DNA of 64,000 nt, from assembly GCA_964591085.1 (NCBI GenBank), contig CAZPXH010000001.1, positions 186,001 to 250,000 on the forward strand, given 5' to 3'. This document shows, in pieces, positions 22,705 to 31,036 of the stretch (the first letter of the stretch is position 1; each line of letters starts with the position of its first letter). The position numbers and the translations under genes are program-made. Source of the DNA: CAZPXH01 sp964591085. Lineage in GTDB: Bacteria; Spirochaetota; Spirochaetia; DSM-27196; CAZPXH01. The notes under the pieces were generated by a model. That model worked only from the letters and a program-made list of their open reading frames with translations. It made no database searches and was not told the origin of the DNA.

Positions 22705-24969
22705 ATGGCGGGCTTGCGTGACTACATCCTCCCGGTTCCCGAGCTAAGTGCGCTCTTTGAGAAGCGCAGCTCCATCTCCGGATTTCTTTCTGACGTGGTG
22801 AACCTGATTGCCCGCAGGCTGAACGCGGATGCCTGTACCGTCTACCTTTACAATCCGCGCACGGAAGAGCTGGTGCTGCAGGCTACCCATGGATTGAACA
22901 TGGAGGTCGGCCGCCGGGTTCGGTTGCGCCTGGGCGAAGGTGTTACCGGTCTGGCGCTACAGGAGCTTCGCCCCGTTCGGGAGGCCGTTGCGCGGAGTAA
23001 TCCCAACTTCAAGGCTATCCCGGACCTCGGAGAAGACGAGTACGATGCCGCTCTTGCCGTTCCCATCCGGCGGGGTTTGTCCCGGATCGGTGTGCTAATA
23101 CTGCAGCACCGGAGCGCGGGGTACTTCACGGAGGATCACGCGCAAGCCATGCGCCTCATTGCGGGCCAGCTCGCCGCTACCCTGGAGAGCGCTGAAGCCC
23201 TGCTGGACCTCCGTGGCCGCGCCCGGCCCAAGCTCCTTGAGGATGTCAGCGAGTTCAGCGGAACCGCAATCAGCCCAGGTGCTGTGGCCGGGAGTGCCGC
23301 GGTGCTCGGGTTTGACCGCGCAATAGACGAGCCGCTTGAGTACGCGGGCGAGCCGGCCGCGCAGGCCGCTGCAGAGGCCGAAGAGGAGCGTTTCAGCCTT
23401 GCCCTGAGCCGCACCGTTCGGCAGATAGAAGAGCTCAACGTGGAGGTGGAGCGGCGGCTCTCGGATCTCGCAAGTCTGATCTTCAGCGCTCACCTGCTGA
23501 TGCTTCACGATGAGGACTTTGTCGGCAGGATGCGGGAGCTGATCAGGCAGGGCCACAGCGCGGATTTCTCCGTGGTTCGAGTGGTTCGGGATTACGTCAG
23601 TCTGTTTCGCGCAAACGAGAACGCCCGGGTCCGGGAGAAAATCCAGGACATTCGCGACCTCGGTCACCGACTGCTGAGAAACCTGAAGGACTGGAAGTCC
23701 GATACCGGAGACTACGCAGGGCAGATTGCCATTGCGGAAGACCTGCTCCCCTCGGAGATGGTTCGTCTGGTGGTCCAGCACGCGGCTGGCCTGGTGCTGG
23801 TTGGCGGAAGTCCCACCGCCCACATTTCCATTCTTGCCCGCAGCTTCAACCTTCCCGTGCTTCTCTCGGATGACCGCCGCGTCCTGGGTATCCCGGAGGA
23901 CACACCGGTGCTCCTGGACGCGGAGTCTGGCCTGCTGCGGCTGTTCCCCAGCCAGGAACAGCTTCAGGCGCTCCCGGATGCTCGTTCGTCAGAGGTCGGA
24001 GTGGAACGTCCGCCAACCCCGGGAAGCACCCATTGCGGGACTTCCGTGGACCTGCTTGCCAACATTAACATCGTGAATGACACGGAGGCTGCGCTGGCGC
24101 AGGGTGCATGCGGTGTTGGTCTGTACCGCAGCGAGTTTCCCTTCCTGGTACGCAACGACTTCCCAAGCGAAGACCAGCAGTACCGGATCTACCGGGACAT
24201 CATGGAGCGGATGTCCGGGCGACCGGTCACAATGCGCACACTGGATGCGGGTGGAGACAAGACCGCGGATTATCTCTCCGACCAGCCGGAGACCAACCCT
24301 TTCCTTGGCTTCCGCGGCTTGCGCTTCTCCCTCGCGCACCCGGACATCTTTGACGATCAGCTCCGTGCAATGCTTCGGGCCGGGGAGGGAGAGGACCTCC
24401 ACGTGATGTTTCCCATGGTGGGATCGCTCGCGGAGTTCCGGCAGGCGAGAGACGCCCTCATCCGCAATCAGACCGAGCTTGTCTCAAGTGGGCTGCCCGT
24501 TCCGGAGGCCTTGCGGATTGGGGCAATGCTTGAGGTTCCCTCCGCCCTGGAAATCGCATCAGACCTGGCTGAGGAGGCGGACTTCCTGAGCCTGGGGACC
24601 AACGATCTCATCATGTATCTGCTTGCCGTGGACCGGACCAATCAGCGGGTCTCCTTCCTGTTCCGAATGACTGATCCTGGCGTTCTTCGGCCGCTCTATC
24701 GGCTTGGTAGGGATCTCGGTCTGGCCGTTGACCGGCTGACTGTGTGTGGTGACAGCGCACGCGATCCGGCCATGCTTGTGTTCTACCTCGGAATTGGATG
24801 TCGATCCTTTTCGCTTGCACCGGAGGACATCCCCGCGGTGCGAACCCTTCTGTCGCAGCTCAGCGTAGACGCATGCCGGGAAGCAGCAGAAACCGCCCAC
24901 CGTGCCTCCGACTCCGACCAGGCCGCCGCGATTCTCCTGTCCTGTTACCCGGAGGAGCCAGCAGAGTAA
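22705..24969 (+). CDS. ptsP: GAF-domain phosphoenolpyruvate-protein phosphotransferase (EI-Ntr, PtsP)
   Basis: 754 residues. An N-terminal GAF sensor (about 20-165) is joined to a complete enzyme I: HPr-binding domain (about 185-320), swivelling phospho-His domain with His373 in 'GGSPTAHISILARS', and the PEP-binding TIM barrel (about 450-735) with 'GVGLYRSEFPFL', 'TLDAGGDKTADYL' and 'MFPMVGSLAEFRQA'. This is the nitrogen-type EI that feeds a regulatory phosphorelay (NPr, EIIA-Ntr) rather than sugar uptake. No HPr or EIIA gene lies nearby. ATG 22705 follows the mfd stop by 7 nt; the frame upstream overlaps mfd. Convergent with a histidine kinase gene 17 bp away. Confidence 0.93.
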   Translation: MAGLRDYILPVPELSALFEKRSSISGFLSDVVNLIARRLNADACTVYLYNPRTEELVLQATHGLNMEVGRRVRLRLGEGVTGLALQELRPVREAVARSNPNFKAIPDLGEDEYDAALAVPIRRGLSRIGVLILQHRSAGYFTEDHAQAMRLIAGQLAATLESAEALLDLRGRARPKLLEDVSEFSGTAISPGAVAGSAAVLGFDRAIDEPLEYAGEPAAQAAAEAEEERFSLALSRTVRQIEELNVEVERRLSDLASLIFSAHLLMLHDEDFVGRMRELIRQGHSADFSVVRVVRDYVSLFRANENARVREKIQDIRDLGHRLLRNLKDWKSDTGDYAGQIAIAEDLLPSEMVRLVVQHAAGLVLVGGSPTAHISILARSFNLPVLLSDDRRVLGIPEDTPVLLDAESGLLRLFPSQEQLQALPDARSSEVGVERPPTPGSTHCGTSVDLLANINIVNDTEAALAQGACGVGLYRSEFPFLVRNDFPSEDQQYRIYRDIMERMSGRPVTMRTLDAGGDKTADYLSDQPETNPFLGFRGLRFSLAHPDIFDDQLRAMLRAGEGEDLHVMFPMVGSLAEFRQARDALIRNQTELVSSGLPVPEALRIGAMLEVPSALEIASDLAEEADFLSLGTNDLIMYLLAVDRTNQRVSFLFRMTDPGVLRPLYRLGRDLGLAVDRLTVCGDSARDPAMLVFYLGIGCRSFSLAPEDIPAVRTLLSQLSVDACREAAETAHRASDSDQAAAILLSCYPEEPAE

Positions 24970-24986
24970 GCGCGGCTCTTGCCCCC

Positions 24987-26684
24987 TCAGGTACTGTCCG
25001 GCCTGGCGGAGGATGCCTGTGGGATCTTGACGGTAAAGGTAGTCCCGCGGCCTTCCTGGGTCTCAAAGGAGATGGTGCCCCCGAATTGCAGGGTGAGGTT
25101 TCTGGCGATTGAGAGACCGAGACCCGTCCCGCTCTTGGCGCGTGTGTCCAGCCCGTCCACCTGCACAAACTTGTCAAAGATCCTGTTTCGGAAGCTCGCA
25201 GGGATTCCGGGTCCATTGTCAACAACATCAAGCTTCCAGCTTCTGCTGGTGGCTGTCAGCCGGAGGACCACGGTCTCTCCTTCCGGAGAATGTTTGATGG
25301 CGTTGCTCGCAAGGTTGGTCACAATTTGCTGGTAGCGGCCCGGATCCACACGTGCAATGGCCCGATGGTCCGGTACCTCCACCGCAAGCAGTACGCCGTG
25401 CTTGGACGCGTAGCCCTGCAGATCGGCTTTTGCGGTCCTTGTGAGTTCCGCAAGATCATGCTCAGCAATCTCCAGCCGGAACTCGCCGGTTTCCATCTTG
25501 TCCATATCCAGCAGGTCATTGATGAGGCTGAGCAGCCGGGTTCCATTGCGCTTGGCGTTGCTGATGAGACTTGCCGGTTGCTCCGGGAGTGAGGCGCTGT
25601 ACAGTCCCTCCAACAGACCCAGACTCCCGGTGATGGACGTCAACGGGGTTCGGAGCTCGTGACTGACCAGGGACAGGAATTCCTTCTGCATCCGATCCAC
25701 CCGCTTGCGCTCGGTGATGTCCCGCAGAACAAGAAGAGAGTCGCTGTCCCCGCTTCTGGCTACCCGGGCCTCGTAGTCCCGCCGCTCTCCATCCACGTCC
25801 CGCTGGTACTCAAAGTACTGGGTCTCCCCGGTCTCCATCAGGCTTGCGTAATGGCGGGAGAACTGATCAAAGAGTTTTGGCCCCAGCACCGAATTGATCT
25901 GCTCACCAACCAGCTCCGGTGGGTGGGTGGAGAATCCGTAGCCGCCCGCAGTCTTGCAGTCCCGGATCTCGCCGTGGCCATCAACCAGAAACATGAAGTC
26001 CGGCAGCGCAAAGAGGAAGGCCTGATTCTGTTCCTGCAGTTTGACCAGCGCTTCATTCGCCTCACGCCACTGCATCGCAGATGCAAGCGCATCCGCTGTG
26101 ATTCTGAGTGTGAGCGGAAGTACTGGAGGCCACTCCCGTGCCTGCCTGTTATCAACCCCAAGAAAGCCGCGGAAGTTGCCGGAGTATGTGACCGGCGCCC
26201 AGAGCAGTGATCGAGCGCCCCGAATCCGAAGCTCTTCCCGTTCCGCTGGTTTCAGGTCTCGAGAGTTCAGAGCATCCTGCATTACCACCGCACTGCCGCG
26301 CCGCATTCGGTCCGTAAGCTCCGGGATATCTTCTCTCCGCAATGGGGCTACGCTTGAGGGTCCTAAAGAGGGGTTTGCTGCCCAACGGTGGACTGGCTTG
26401 ATGCGGGAGCGGTCCTTGGTTTCCAGGAACAGATAGGCACGGTCAGCCCTGGTTATGGTGCCAAGTCGGGCCACAATCTGCCGGACGGTATGCTCCAGCG
26501 TCTCCGGGTCCGAGCGGCCGATCATGCCTACCAGTTCCGTGGCCTCCGCGAGGATCTGGAGCGGCGGCGGCGCCTGAGCCGGAACCTGGGCGTCCGGAAG
26601 GTCCGGGAGTTCCTCAAGGTCCGCGATGGCTGCCGGTATCTGCTGAGACGGCACGGATCCGTGTTCTTGCGCGGCGCCGGGCAT
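24987..26684 (-). CDS. Soluble GAF-PAS sensor histidine kinase
   Basis: 565 residues without a membrane helix. Order: GAF domain (about 45-215), PAS domain (about 220-330, 'NQAFLFALPDFMFLVDGHGE'), HisKA dimerisation helix with phospho-acceptor His342 ('LVSHELRTPLTS'), and a HATPase domain (about 440-555) with N box 'LASNAIKHSP', G1 'DNGPGIP' and G2 'GTGLGLSIA'. No response regulator is encoded in the window. ATG 26684 is supported by TACCTT ending exactly 6 nt upstream, overlapping the promoter of divergent trmB. Confidence 0.92.
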   Translation of the reverse strand: MPGAAQEHGSVPSQQIPAAIADLEELPDLPDAQVPAQAPPPLQILAEATELVGMIGRSDPETLEHTVRQIVARLGTITRADRAYLFLETKDRSRIKPVHRWAANPSLGPSSVAPLRREDIPELTDRMRRGSAVVMQDALNSRDLKPAEREELRIRGARSLLWAPVTYSGNFRGFLGVDNRQAREWPPVLPLTLRITADALASAMQWREANEALVKLQEQNQAFLFALPDFMFLVDGHGEIRDCKTAGGYGFSTHPPELVGEQINSVLGPKLFDQFSRHYASLMETGETQYFEYQRDVDGERRDYEARVARSGDSDSLLVLRDITERKRVDRMQKEFLSLVSHELRTPLTSITGSLGLLEGLYSASLPEQPASLISNAKRNGTRLLSLINDLLDMDKMETGEFRLEIAEHDLAELTRTAKADLQGYASKHGVLLAVEVPDHRAIARVDPGRYQQIVTNLASNAIKHSPEGETVVLRLTATSRSWKLDVVDNGPGIPASFRNRIFDKFVQVDGLDTRAKSGTGLGLSIARNLTLQFGGTISFETQEGRGTTFTVKIPQASSARPDST

Positions 26685-26696
26685 GTTCCTAAGGTA
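26667..26696. promoter_or_regulatory. Overlapping divergent promoters (histidine kinase and trmB), both leaderless
   Basis: Plus strand: TTGCGC (26667-26672), 17 bp, TAAGGT (26690-26695), then 6 nt to ATG 26702. Minus strand: TACCTT (26696-26691), then 6 nt to ATG 26684. The two -10 hexamers share 5 bp, so the two transcripts should be mutually exclusive. The two start codons are only 17 bp apart. Confidence 0.65.
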
Positions 26697-26701
26697 GCCG
26701 A

Positions 26702-27412
26702 ATGCAGCGTGAAGCGCACCCCGGAGCGCTCTCCCGACATGGCGGAATCAGAAGCTTTGTGATCCGCGAAACAAGAATCTCTGATGCGCAGCGGAGGGCC
26801 TGGAATGAGCTCATGCCCCGCTACGCCATCCCGTTCGGACCCGGCGAGGTGAGCATTCATGACCACGTTCGTGCGGGGGCAGACCTGGTTGTGGAGATTG
26901 GTTTTGGCATGGGAGAGGCAACCGCAGCTATTGCTGCCCGCTTTCCGGATACCGACTACGTGGCAGTTGACGTACACCGCCCCGGCTTTGGCGCTCTTTT
27001 GCTCCGTCTGGAGCAGGATGGACTGCAAAACGTGCGGGTGATTCGCGGGGATGGGGTTGATGTGCTTTCCGGAATGCTTCGGCCCGCAAGCGTTGCAGGT
27101 GTTCACCTGTTCTTCCCGGACCCCTGGCCAAAAAAGCGCCATCGCAAGCGGCGCTTTCTCAACGCTTCCGGCGCCGCACTGCTGTGTCGAGTTCTGCGGC
27201 CTGGCGGATACTGCTACGCGGTTACCGACTGGGCTGACTATGCGGAGCAGATGCGGAGCGCACTACAGAACCAGCCCGGCCTACACGTGACGGAAGCGGG
27301 AGAGCGCCCCCTCCGTGAATGGCGCCCGCAGACCGCCTTTGAGCGGAAGGGCAGGACCGCAGGACGCGCAATCAGGGAGATTATTGCCGTGAAGAAGGGA
27401 GAAACAAAGTGA
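26702..27412 (+). CDS. trmB: tRNA (guanine-N7)-methyltransferase TrmB
   Basis: 236 residues. It methylates G46 in the variable loop of tRNAs using S-adenosylmethionine. Family marks: SAM-binding 'VVEIGFGMGEATAAIAARFP', 'YVAVDVHRPGFGALL', the signature 'HLFFPDPWPKKRHRKRRFL' and the C-terminal 'TAFERKGRTAGRAI' (family TxxExxG). The start is fixed by the leaderless promoter 6 nt upstream. Its TGA overlaps the GTG of citrate synthase (GTGA), so the two are translationally coupled. Confidence 0.95.
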   Translation: MQREAHPGALSRHGGIRSFVIRETRISDAQRRAWNELMPRYAIPFGPGEVSIHDHVRAGADLVVEIGFGMGEATAAIAARFPDTDYVAVDVHRPGFGALLLRLEQDGLQNVRVIRGDGVDVLSGMLRPASVAGVHLFFPDPWPKKRHRKRRFLNASGAALLCRVLRPGGYCYAVTDWADYAEQMRSALQNQPGLHVTEAGERPLREWRPQTAFERKGRTAGRAIREIIAVKKGETK

Positions 27413-28764
27413 ACGATATCGTCACGCGGATCGCGCAGATTATTGATGAACGGCCACCGATTGATCCGGAGCTCTACCAGGAGTACCGGGTGAAACGCGG
27501 ACTCCGCAATGAGGACGGGACCGGAGTCCTGGTGGGCCTAACCGAGATCGGCAATGTCTACGGATATCAAACTGGACCGGACGGCCCGATTCCCGATTAC
27601 GGGATCCTCCGCTACCGGGGTATTGATGTTGCGGAACTGGTGGATGGATTTGTTGCGGAGAACAGACCGGGCTATGAAGAGACCGTCTACCTCCTGCTGA
27701 CCGGTGAGCTCCCGGACGCAACCGCGCTGACCGAGTTTCAGCAGACGCTTGCAGGCTACCGGGAGCTTCCAGAGGGCTTTGCGGAGAACATGATCCTCCG
27801 TGCGCCCAGCCTGGATGTGATGAACAAGCTCGGCCGCCAGGTGCTGGTGTCCTACGGCTATGACCCGGATCCGGAGACTCGGGATCTGGAGGCAACTCTC
27901 AACACTCTCCTGCGCCTGATTGCACGAATGCCGGTCATGGTTGCCTACGCCTACCAGGCGCGGCAACGCTACTTTGAGGGCGCAAGCATGCACCTCCACC
28001 GCCCGCTTCCGGGTGGTAGCAGCGCGGAGAACCTCCTGCACCTGATTCGGCCAGATTCGGCGTACACGGAGCTGGAGGCGCAGGTCCTTGATCTTGCCAT
28101 GGTGCTCCACGCAGAGCATGGCGGCGGAAACAACTCAAGTTTCACCGTTCATGTTGTGACGAGTTCCGGAACTGACTGCTACAGCGCAATTGCTGCGGCC
28201 GTCGGCAGCCTCAAGGGGCGGAAGCACGGCGGCGCGAACGAGCGGGTTGTGGGAATGATGGATGACCTCTTTGCCACTCTTGGGCCGCGTGCTGAAGACG
28301 GGGAGGTCAGTGAAGGGGAGGTGGCCGACTATCTGCGGTCGCTGCTCAGGCGTGAGCGCTATGATCGGCAGGGCCTGATCTACGGAATCGGGCACGCGGT
28401 CTACACCTTGAGTGATCCTCGTGCGCGAATCCTGAAGGCCCACGCGGAGACCCTCGCTGAGGCCGAAGGACAAGCCGGGGCCTACCGGGTGTACCGCATG
28501 GTTGAGGAGCTTGCGCCGCAGCTTCTGGCTGAAGAGCGGAGCTTGCCCCGTCCGGTTGCTGCTAATGTGGACTTCTACAGCGGCTTTGTGTACCGCATGC
28601 TCGGTATACCGGATCACCTGTTCACGCCAATCTTTGCCGTTTCCCGCAGCGCCGGATGGACCGCTCACCTGCTGGAAGAGTTGCATAGCGGTGGAAGAAT
28701 CATCCGCCCTGCGTACCGCCACGTGGGTGAAGAACGGCACTACACACCGCTGACCGGGCGTTAG
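27409..28764 (+). CDS. gltA: Citrate synthase
   Basis: 451 residues. It condenses oxaloacetate and acetyl-CoA to citrate. Active-site elements are visible: the first His in 'HAEHGGGNNSSFTVHV', the second in 'YGIGHAVYTLSDPRA', and the Asp in 'NVDFYSGFVYRMLGI'. Substrate-binding Arg residues follow ('RPAYRH' at the C-terminus). The N-terminal extension 'QEYRVKRGLRNEDGTGVLVG' fits the branch found in clostridia and spirochaetes. The start GTG overlaps the trmB stop. Spirochaetes often have an incomplete TCA cycle, so the enzyme may serve glutamate synthesis (inference). Confidence 0.95.
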   Translation: MNDIVTRIAQIIDERPPIDPELYQEYRVKRGLRNEDGTGVLVGLTEIGNVYGYQTGPDGPIPDYGILRYRGIDVAELVDGFVAENRPGYEETVYLLLTGELPDATALTEFQQTLAGYRELPEGFAENMILRAPSLDVMNKLGRQVLVSYGYDPDPETRDLEATLNTLLRLIARMPVMVAYAYQARQRYFEGASMHLHRPLPGGSSAENLLHLIRPDSAYTELEAQVLDLAMVLHAEHGGGNNSSFTVHVVTSSGTDCYSAIAAAVGSLKGRKHGGANERVVGMMDDLFATLGPRAEDGEVSEGEVADYLRSLLRRERYDRQGLIYGIGHAVYTLSDPRARILKAHAETLAEAEGQAGAYRVYRMVEELAPQLLAEERSLPRPVAANVDFYSGFVYRMLGIPDHLFTPIFAVSRSAGWTAHLLEELHSGGRIIRPAYRHVGEERHYTPLTGR

Positions 28765-28884
28765 GGTTCCCGCACTCTCACCAGACCGGGAAACTCAAAG
28801 CAAAGAAGCACGTGGGCCGGCAGCCATTGCCGTGGATGTCGACCGCGCGTCAGCCGAATTCGGCGGAAGTCAGCGGAAGTCAGC

Positions 28885-30975
28885 CTAACTGGCGGCTGCT
28901 TCTTCCTGAGCGGCGGAAATCACGTCCTGTGCGATCTTGCCGGAGATTGGACTGTAGTGGTTAAACTCCATCTCAAAGCCGCCGGTCCCGGAGGTGATTG
29001 ATTTGAGGTCTATCGCGTAGCGGAGCATCTCCGCCTGCGGAACTTCAGCATCAATCTCTATGATTCCGCCGCCAAGGCTTTCCTGGCCCAACACCCGCGC
29101 ACGCTTGGTGGACAGGTCAGACAGCACATCACCGAGATACTGCTCGTCAACGAAGACCTTCAGACTCATCACCGGCTCCAGCAGAACGGGACCGGCCTTC
29201 TCCATTGCATCGCGAAGGGCTCCACGCGCGGCCATCTTGAAGGCCATTTCGCTGGAATCCACTGCGTGCTCCTTGCCGTCGTACAGCTCAATGCCCACGT
29301 CAACTACCGGGTAGTTGGCAAGGACTCCGGACTCCATGGCCTCATGAAAGCCCTTCTCGATACCCGGGATGTACCCCTTGCTCACGGAGCCGCCCTTGAT
29401 GATGTTGGCGAACTCGTAATGCTGGCCCCGCTCGATCGGGCGGACATTGATGGCAACCTCACCAAACTGCCCGTGGCCTCCGGTCTGCTTCTTGTGTCGA
29501 TACGTTGCCGAGGACTTCTTGGTGATGGTTTCCCGGTAGGCAACACGGGGGACCTTTGTCTGCACGCCGATTTTCTGCTTTTCCCGGAGCTGGTCCAGGA
29601 TGAGGTTGATGTGAAGTTCGCCCATTCCGGAGAAGACGTTCTCCCTGGTTTCCGGGTTGAACTCCAGGCGGAGGGTGTGGTCCTGCTCCACCATTCGGGC
29701 GAGCTGCTCGCCGATCTTGTCTTCGTCCTTTTTGCTCTCGCCGGTAATGGCAACGGAGAACACGGGCTGCGGGAGCGCAAGTGGCTTGTAGTGCACCGGG
29801 AACGCCGGGTCGTGGAAGGTGTCGTTGGTGTGCGCGCTTGCTACCTTGGTCACTACACACAGGTCACCGGCAACAACTTCTGTTTCCTCAACCAGCTTCT
29901 TGCCTACAGCGCTGTAGACCTTGGAGAACCGCTCTTTCCGGCCCTCGCCGTACTTGGTGGCCTCGCCGTCAGGGAACAGCTTGCCGGTGACAACCTTAAG
30001 AAAGCTCAGCTTGCCGCTAAACTGATCAATGGTTGTTTTGAAGATGTAGCCGCTGAAGGGCCTGGAGACGTTGATGGGGATGTGCTGCTCGCCGTGCTCG
30101 TCATCCTCGCCGATCGCAACCTCGTCCAGGCCGGCCGGTGAGGGAGCGGCGGTAACGAGGAAGTTCAGCAGGCTCTCAATGCCGGAGCCAAGCAGTCCCG
30201 CTCCGGAAAGTACCGGTACAATCCGGTTGTCCCGTAGTCCTTCCATCAAGCCCTTGCGCGCCTGGTCAATGGTGAGGTCCTCGGTCTCCAGGTATTTCTC
30301 CGTCAGTTCGTCATCTCCCAGAGCGGCGGTCTCAATCATCCGCGCGTGGTACTCGTTGGCGGTAGCCATGTACTCCTGAGGAATGTCGCCGGACTTCTCC
30401 CGTGCGCCCGACTCCGGAGTGAAGTAGGCCTTCATCTCAATCAGGTTAATGACTCCGCGGAAATCCGTACCCTCACCCATAGGGATGGTGATGGGAACCA
30501 TCGGAAGCTGGAACTTGTCTTGCAAGTCCGAAATGCAGGTGGCATAGCTCGCGCGGTCTTCGTTCATTCGGTTCACAAACGCGATTCGCGGCTTGTTCCG
30601 GTTGTTCAGGCGGCGCCACAGCTTGATGGTTTCAATCTGAACGCCGGCCCGCCCGTTGATCACCACCAGGGCTGTCTCTGCCGCGCGGAAGGCGGTCACT
30701 ACCTCGCCAACAAAATCCGCAGCGCCGGGCGTATCCAGGAGGTTGATCTTGTGGTCCTTCCAGCCAAGGCTGGAGAGGCTGGTGTGCACGCTGAAGCCGT
30801 GGCCGACTTCCTCTTCCATGTAGTCACTGACGGTCTTACCGGACTCTACCGTCTCTGCCTTGCCAATGACTCCGCCGCGGTACAACAGGTGTTCGGTCAA
30901 TGTGGTCTTGCCGGAGCCCCCGTGTCCCACGAGGGCAACATTTCGAATAGCGTCTGACGAGATGCCCATATCCAA
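28885..30975 (-). CDS. EF-G-like translational GTPase, type II, with altered G4 motif
   Basis: 696 residues from a TTG start (30975); ATG 30969 is an alternative. TTG is favoured because GGAG lies 5 nt upstream. It has all five EF-G domains. G1 'GHGGSGKT' and G3 'DTPGAADF' (no catalytic His after DTPG) mark the EF-G-like type II branch rather than the main translocase. The G4 motif, normally NKxD, reads NRMN ('AFVNRMNEDRASY'), replacing the guanine-specifying Asp. Domain IV retains 'GGHGQFGEVAINVRP'. Transcribed from its own TTGACA promoter downstream of another EF-G gene. The ~120-bp space beyond its stop codon contains only a short direct repeat (CTGACTTCCG twice) and no clear terminator. 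Confidence 0.9.
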   Translation of the reverse strand: MDMGISSDAIRNVALVGHGGSGKTTLTEHLLYRGGVIGKAETVESGKTVSDYMEEEVGHGFSVHTSLSSLGWKDHKINLLDTPGAADFVGEVVTAFRAAETALVVINGRAGVQIETIKLWRRLNNRNKPRIAFVNRMNEDRASYATCISDLQDKFQLPMVPITIPMGEGTDFRGVINLIEMKAYFTPESGAREKSGDIPQEYMATANEYHARMIETAALGDDELTEKYLETEDLTIDQARKGLMEGLRDNRIVPVLSGAGLLGSGIESLLNFLVTAAPSPAGLDEVAIGEDDEHGEQHIPINVSRPFSGYIFKTTIDQFSGKLSFLKVVTGKLFPDGEATKYGEGRKERFSKVYSAVGKKLVEETEVVAGDLCVVTKVASAHTNDTFHDPAFPVHYKPLALPQPVFSVAITGESKKDEDKIGEQLARMVEQDHTLRLEFNPETRENVFSGMGELHINLILDQLREKQKIGVQTKVPRVAYRETITKKSSATYRHKKQTGGHGQFGEVAINVRPIERGQHYEFANIIKGGSVSKGYIPGIEKGFHEAMESGVLANYPVVDVGIELYDGKEHAVDSSEMAFKMAARGALRDAMEKAGPVLLEPVMSLKVFVDEQYLGDVLSDLSTKRARVLGQESLGGGIIEIDAEVPQAEMLRYAIDLKSITSGTGGFEMEFNHYSPISGKIAQDVISAAQEEAAAS

Positions 30976-31006
30976 TGCGTCTCCAGAATGTTAGTGAAGT
31001 GTTACA

Positions 31007-31035
31007 AGTATGGGACCGCCCCGATGGCCTGTCAA
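31007..31035 (-). promoter_or_regulatory. Promoter of the type II EF-G gene
   Basis: On the minus strand, a perfect TTGACA (31035-31030), 17 bp and CATACT (31012-31007). It would give a leader of about 25-30 nt containing the GGAG ribosome-binding site. It lies immediately after the stop codon of the upstream EF-G gene. Confidence 0.6.
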
Positions 31036-31036
31036 T

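Noticed and set aside
28860..28885. Short direct repeat CTGACTTCCG near the EF-G stop as a repeat element
   Set aside because: Only two copies over about 20 bp; too little to call a functional repeat or terminator.
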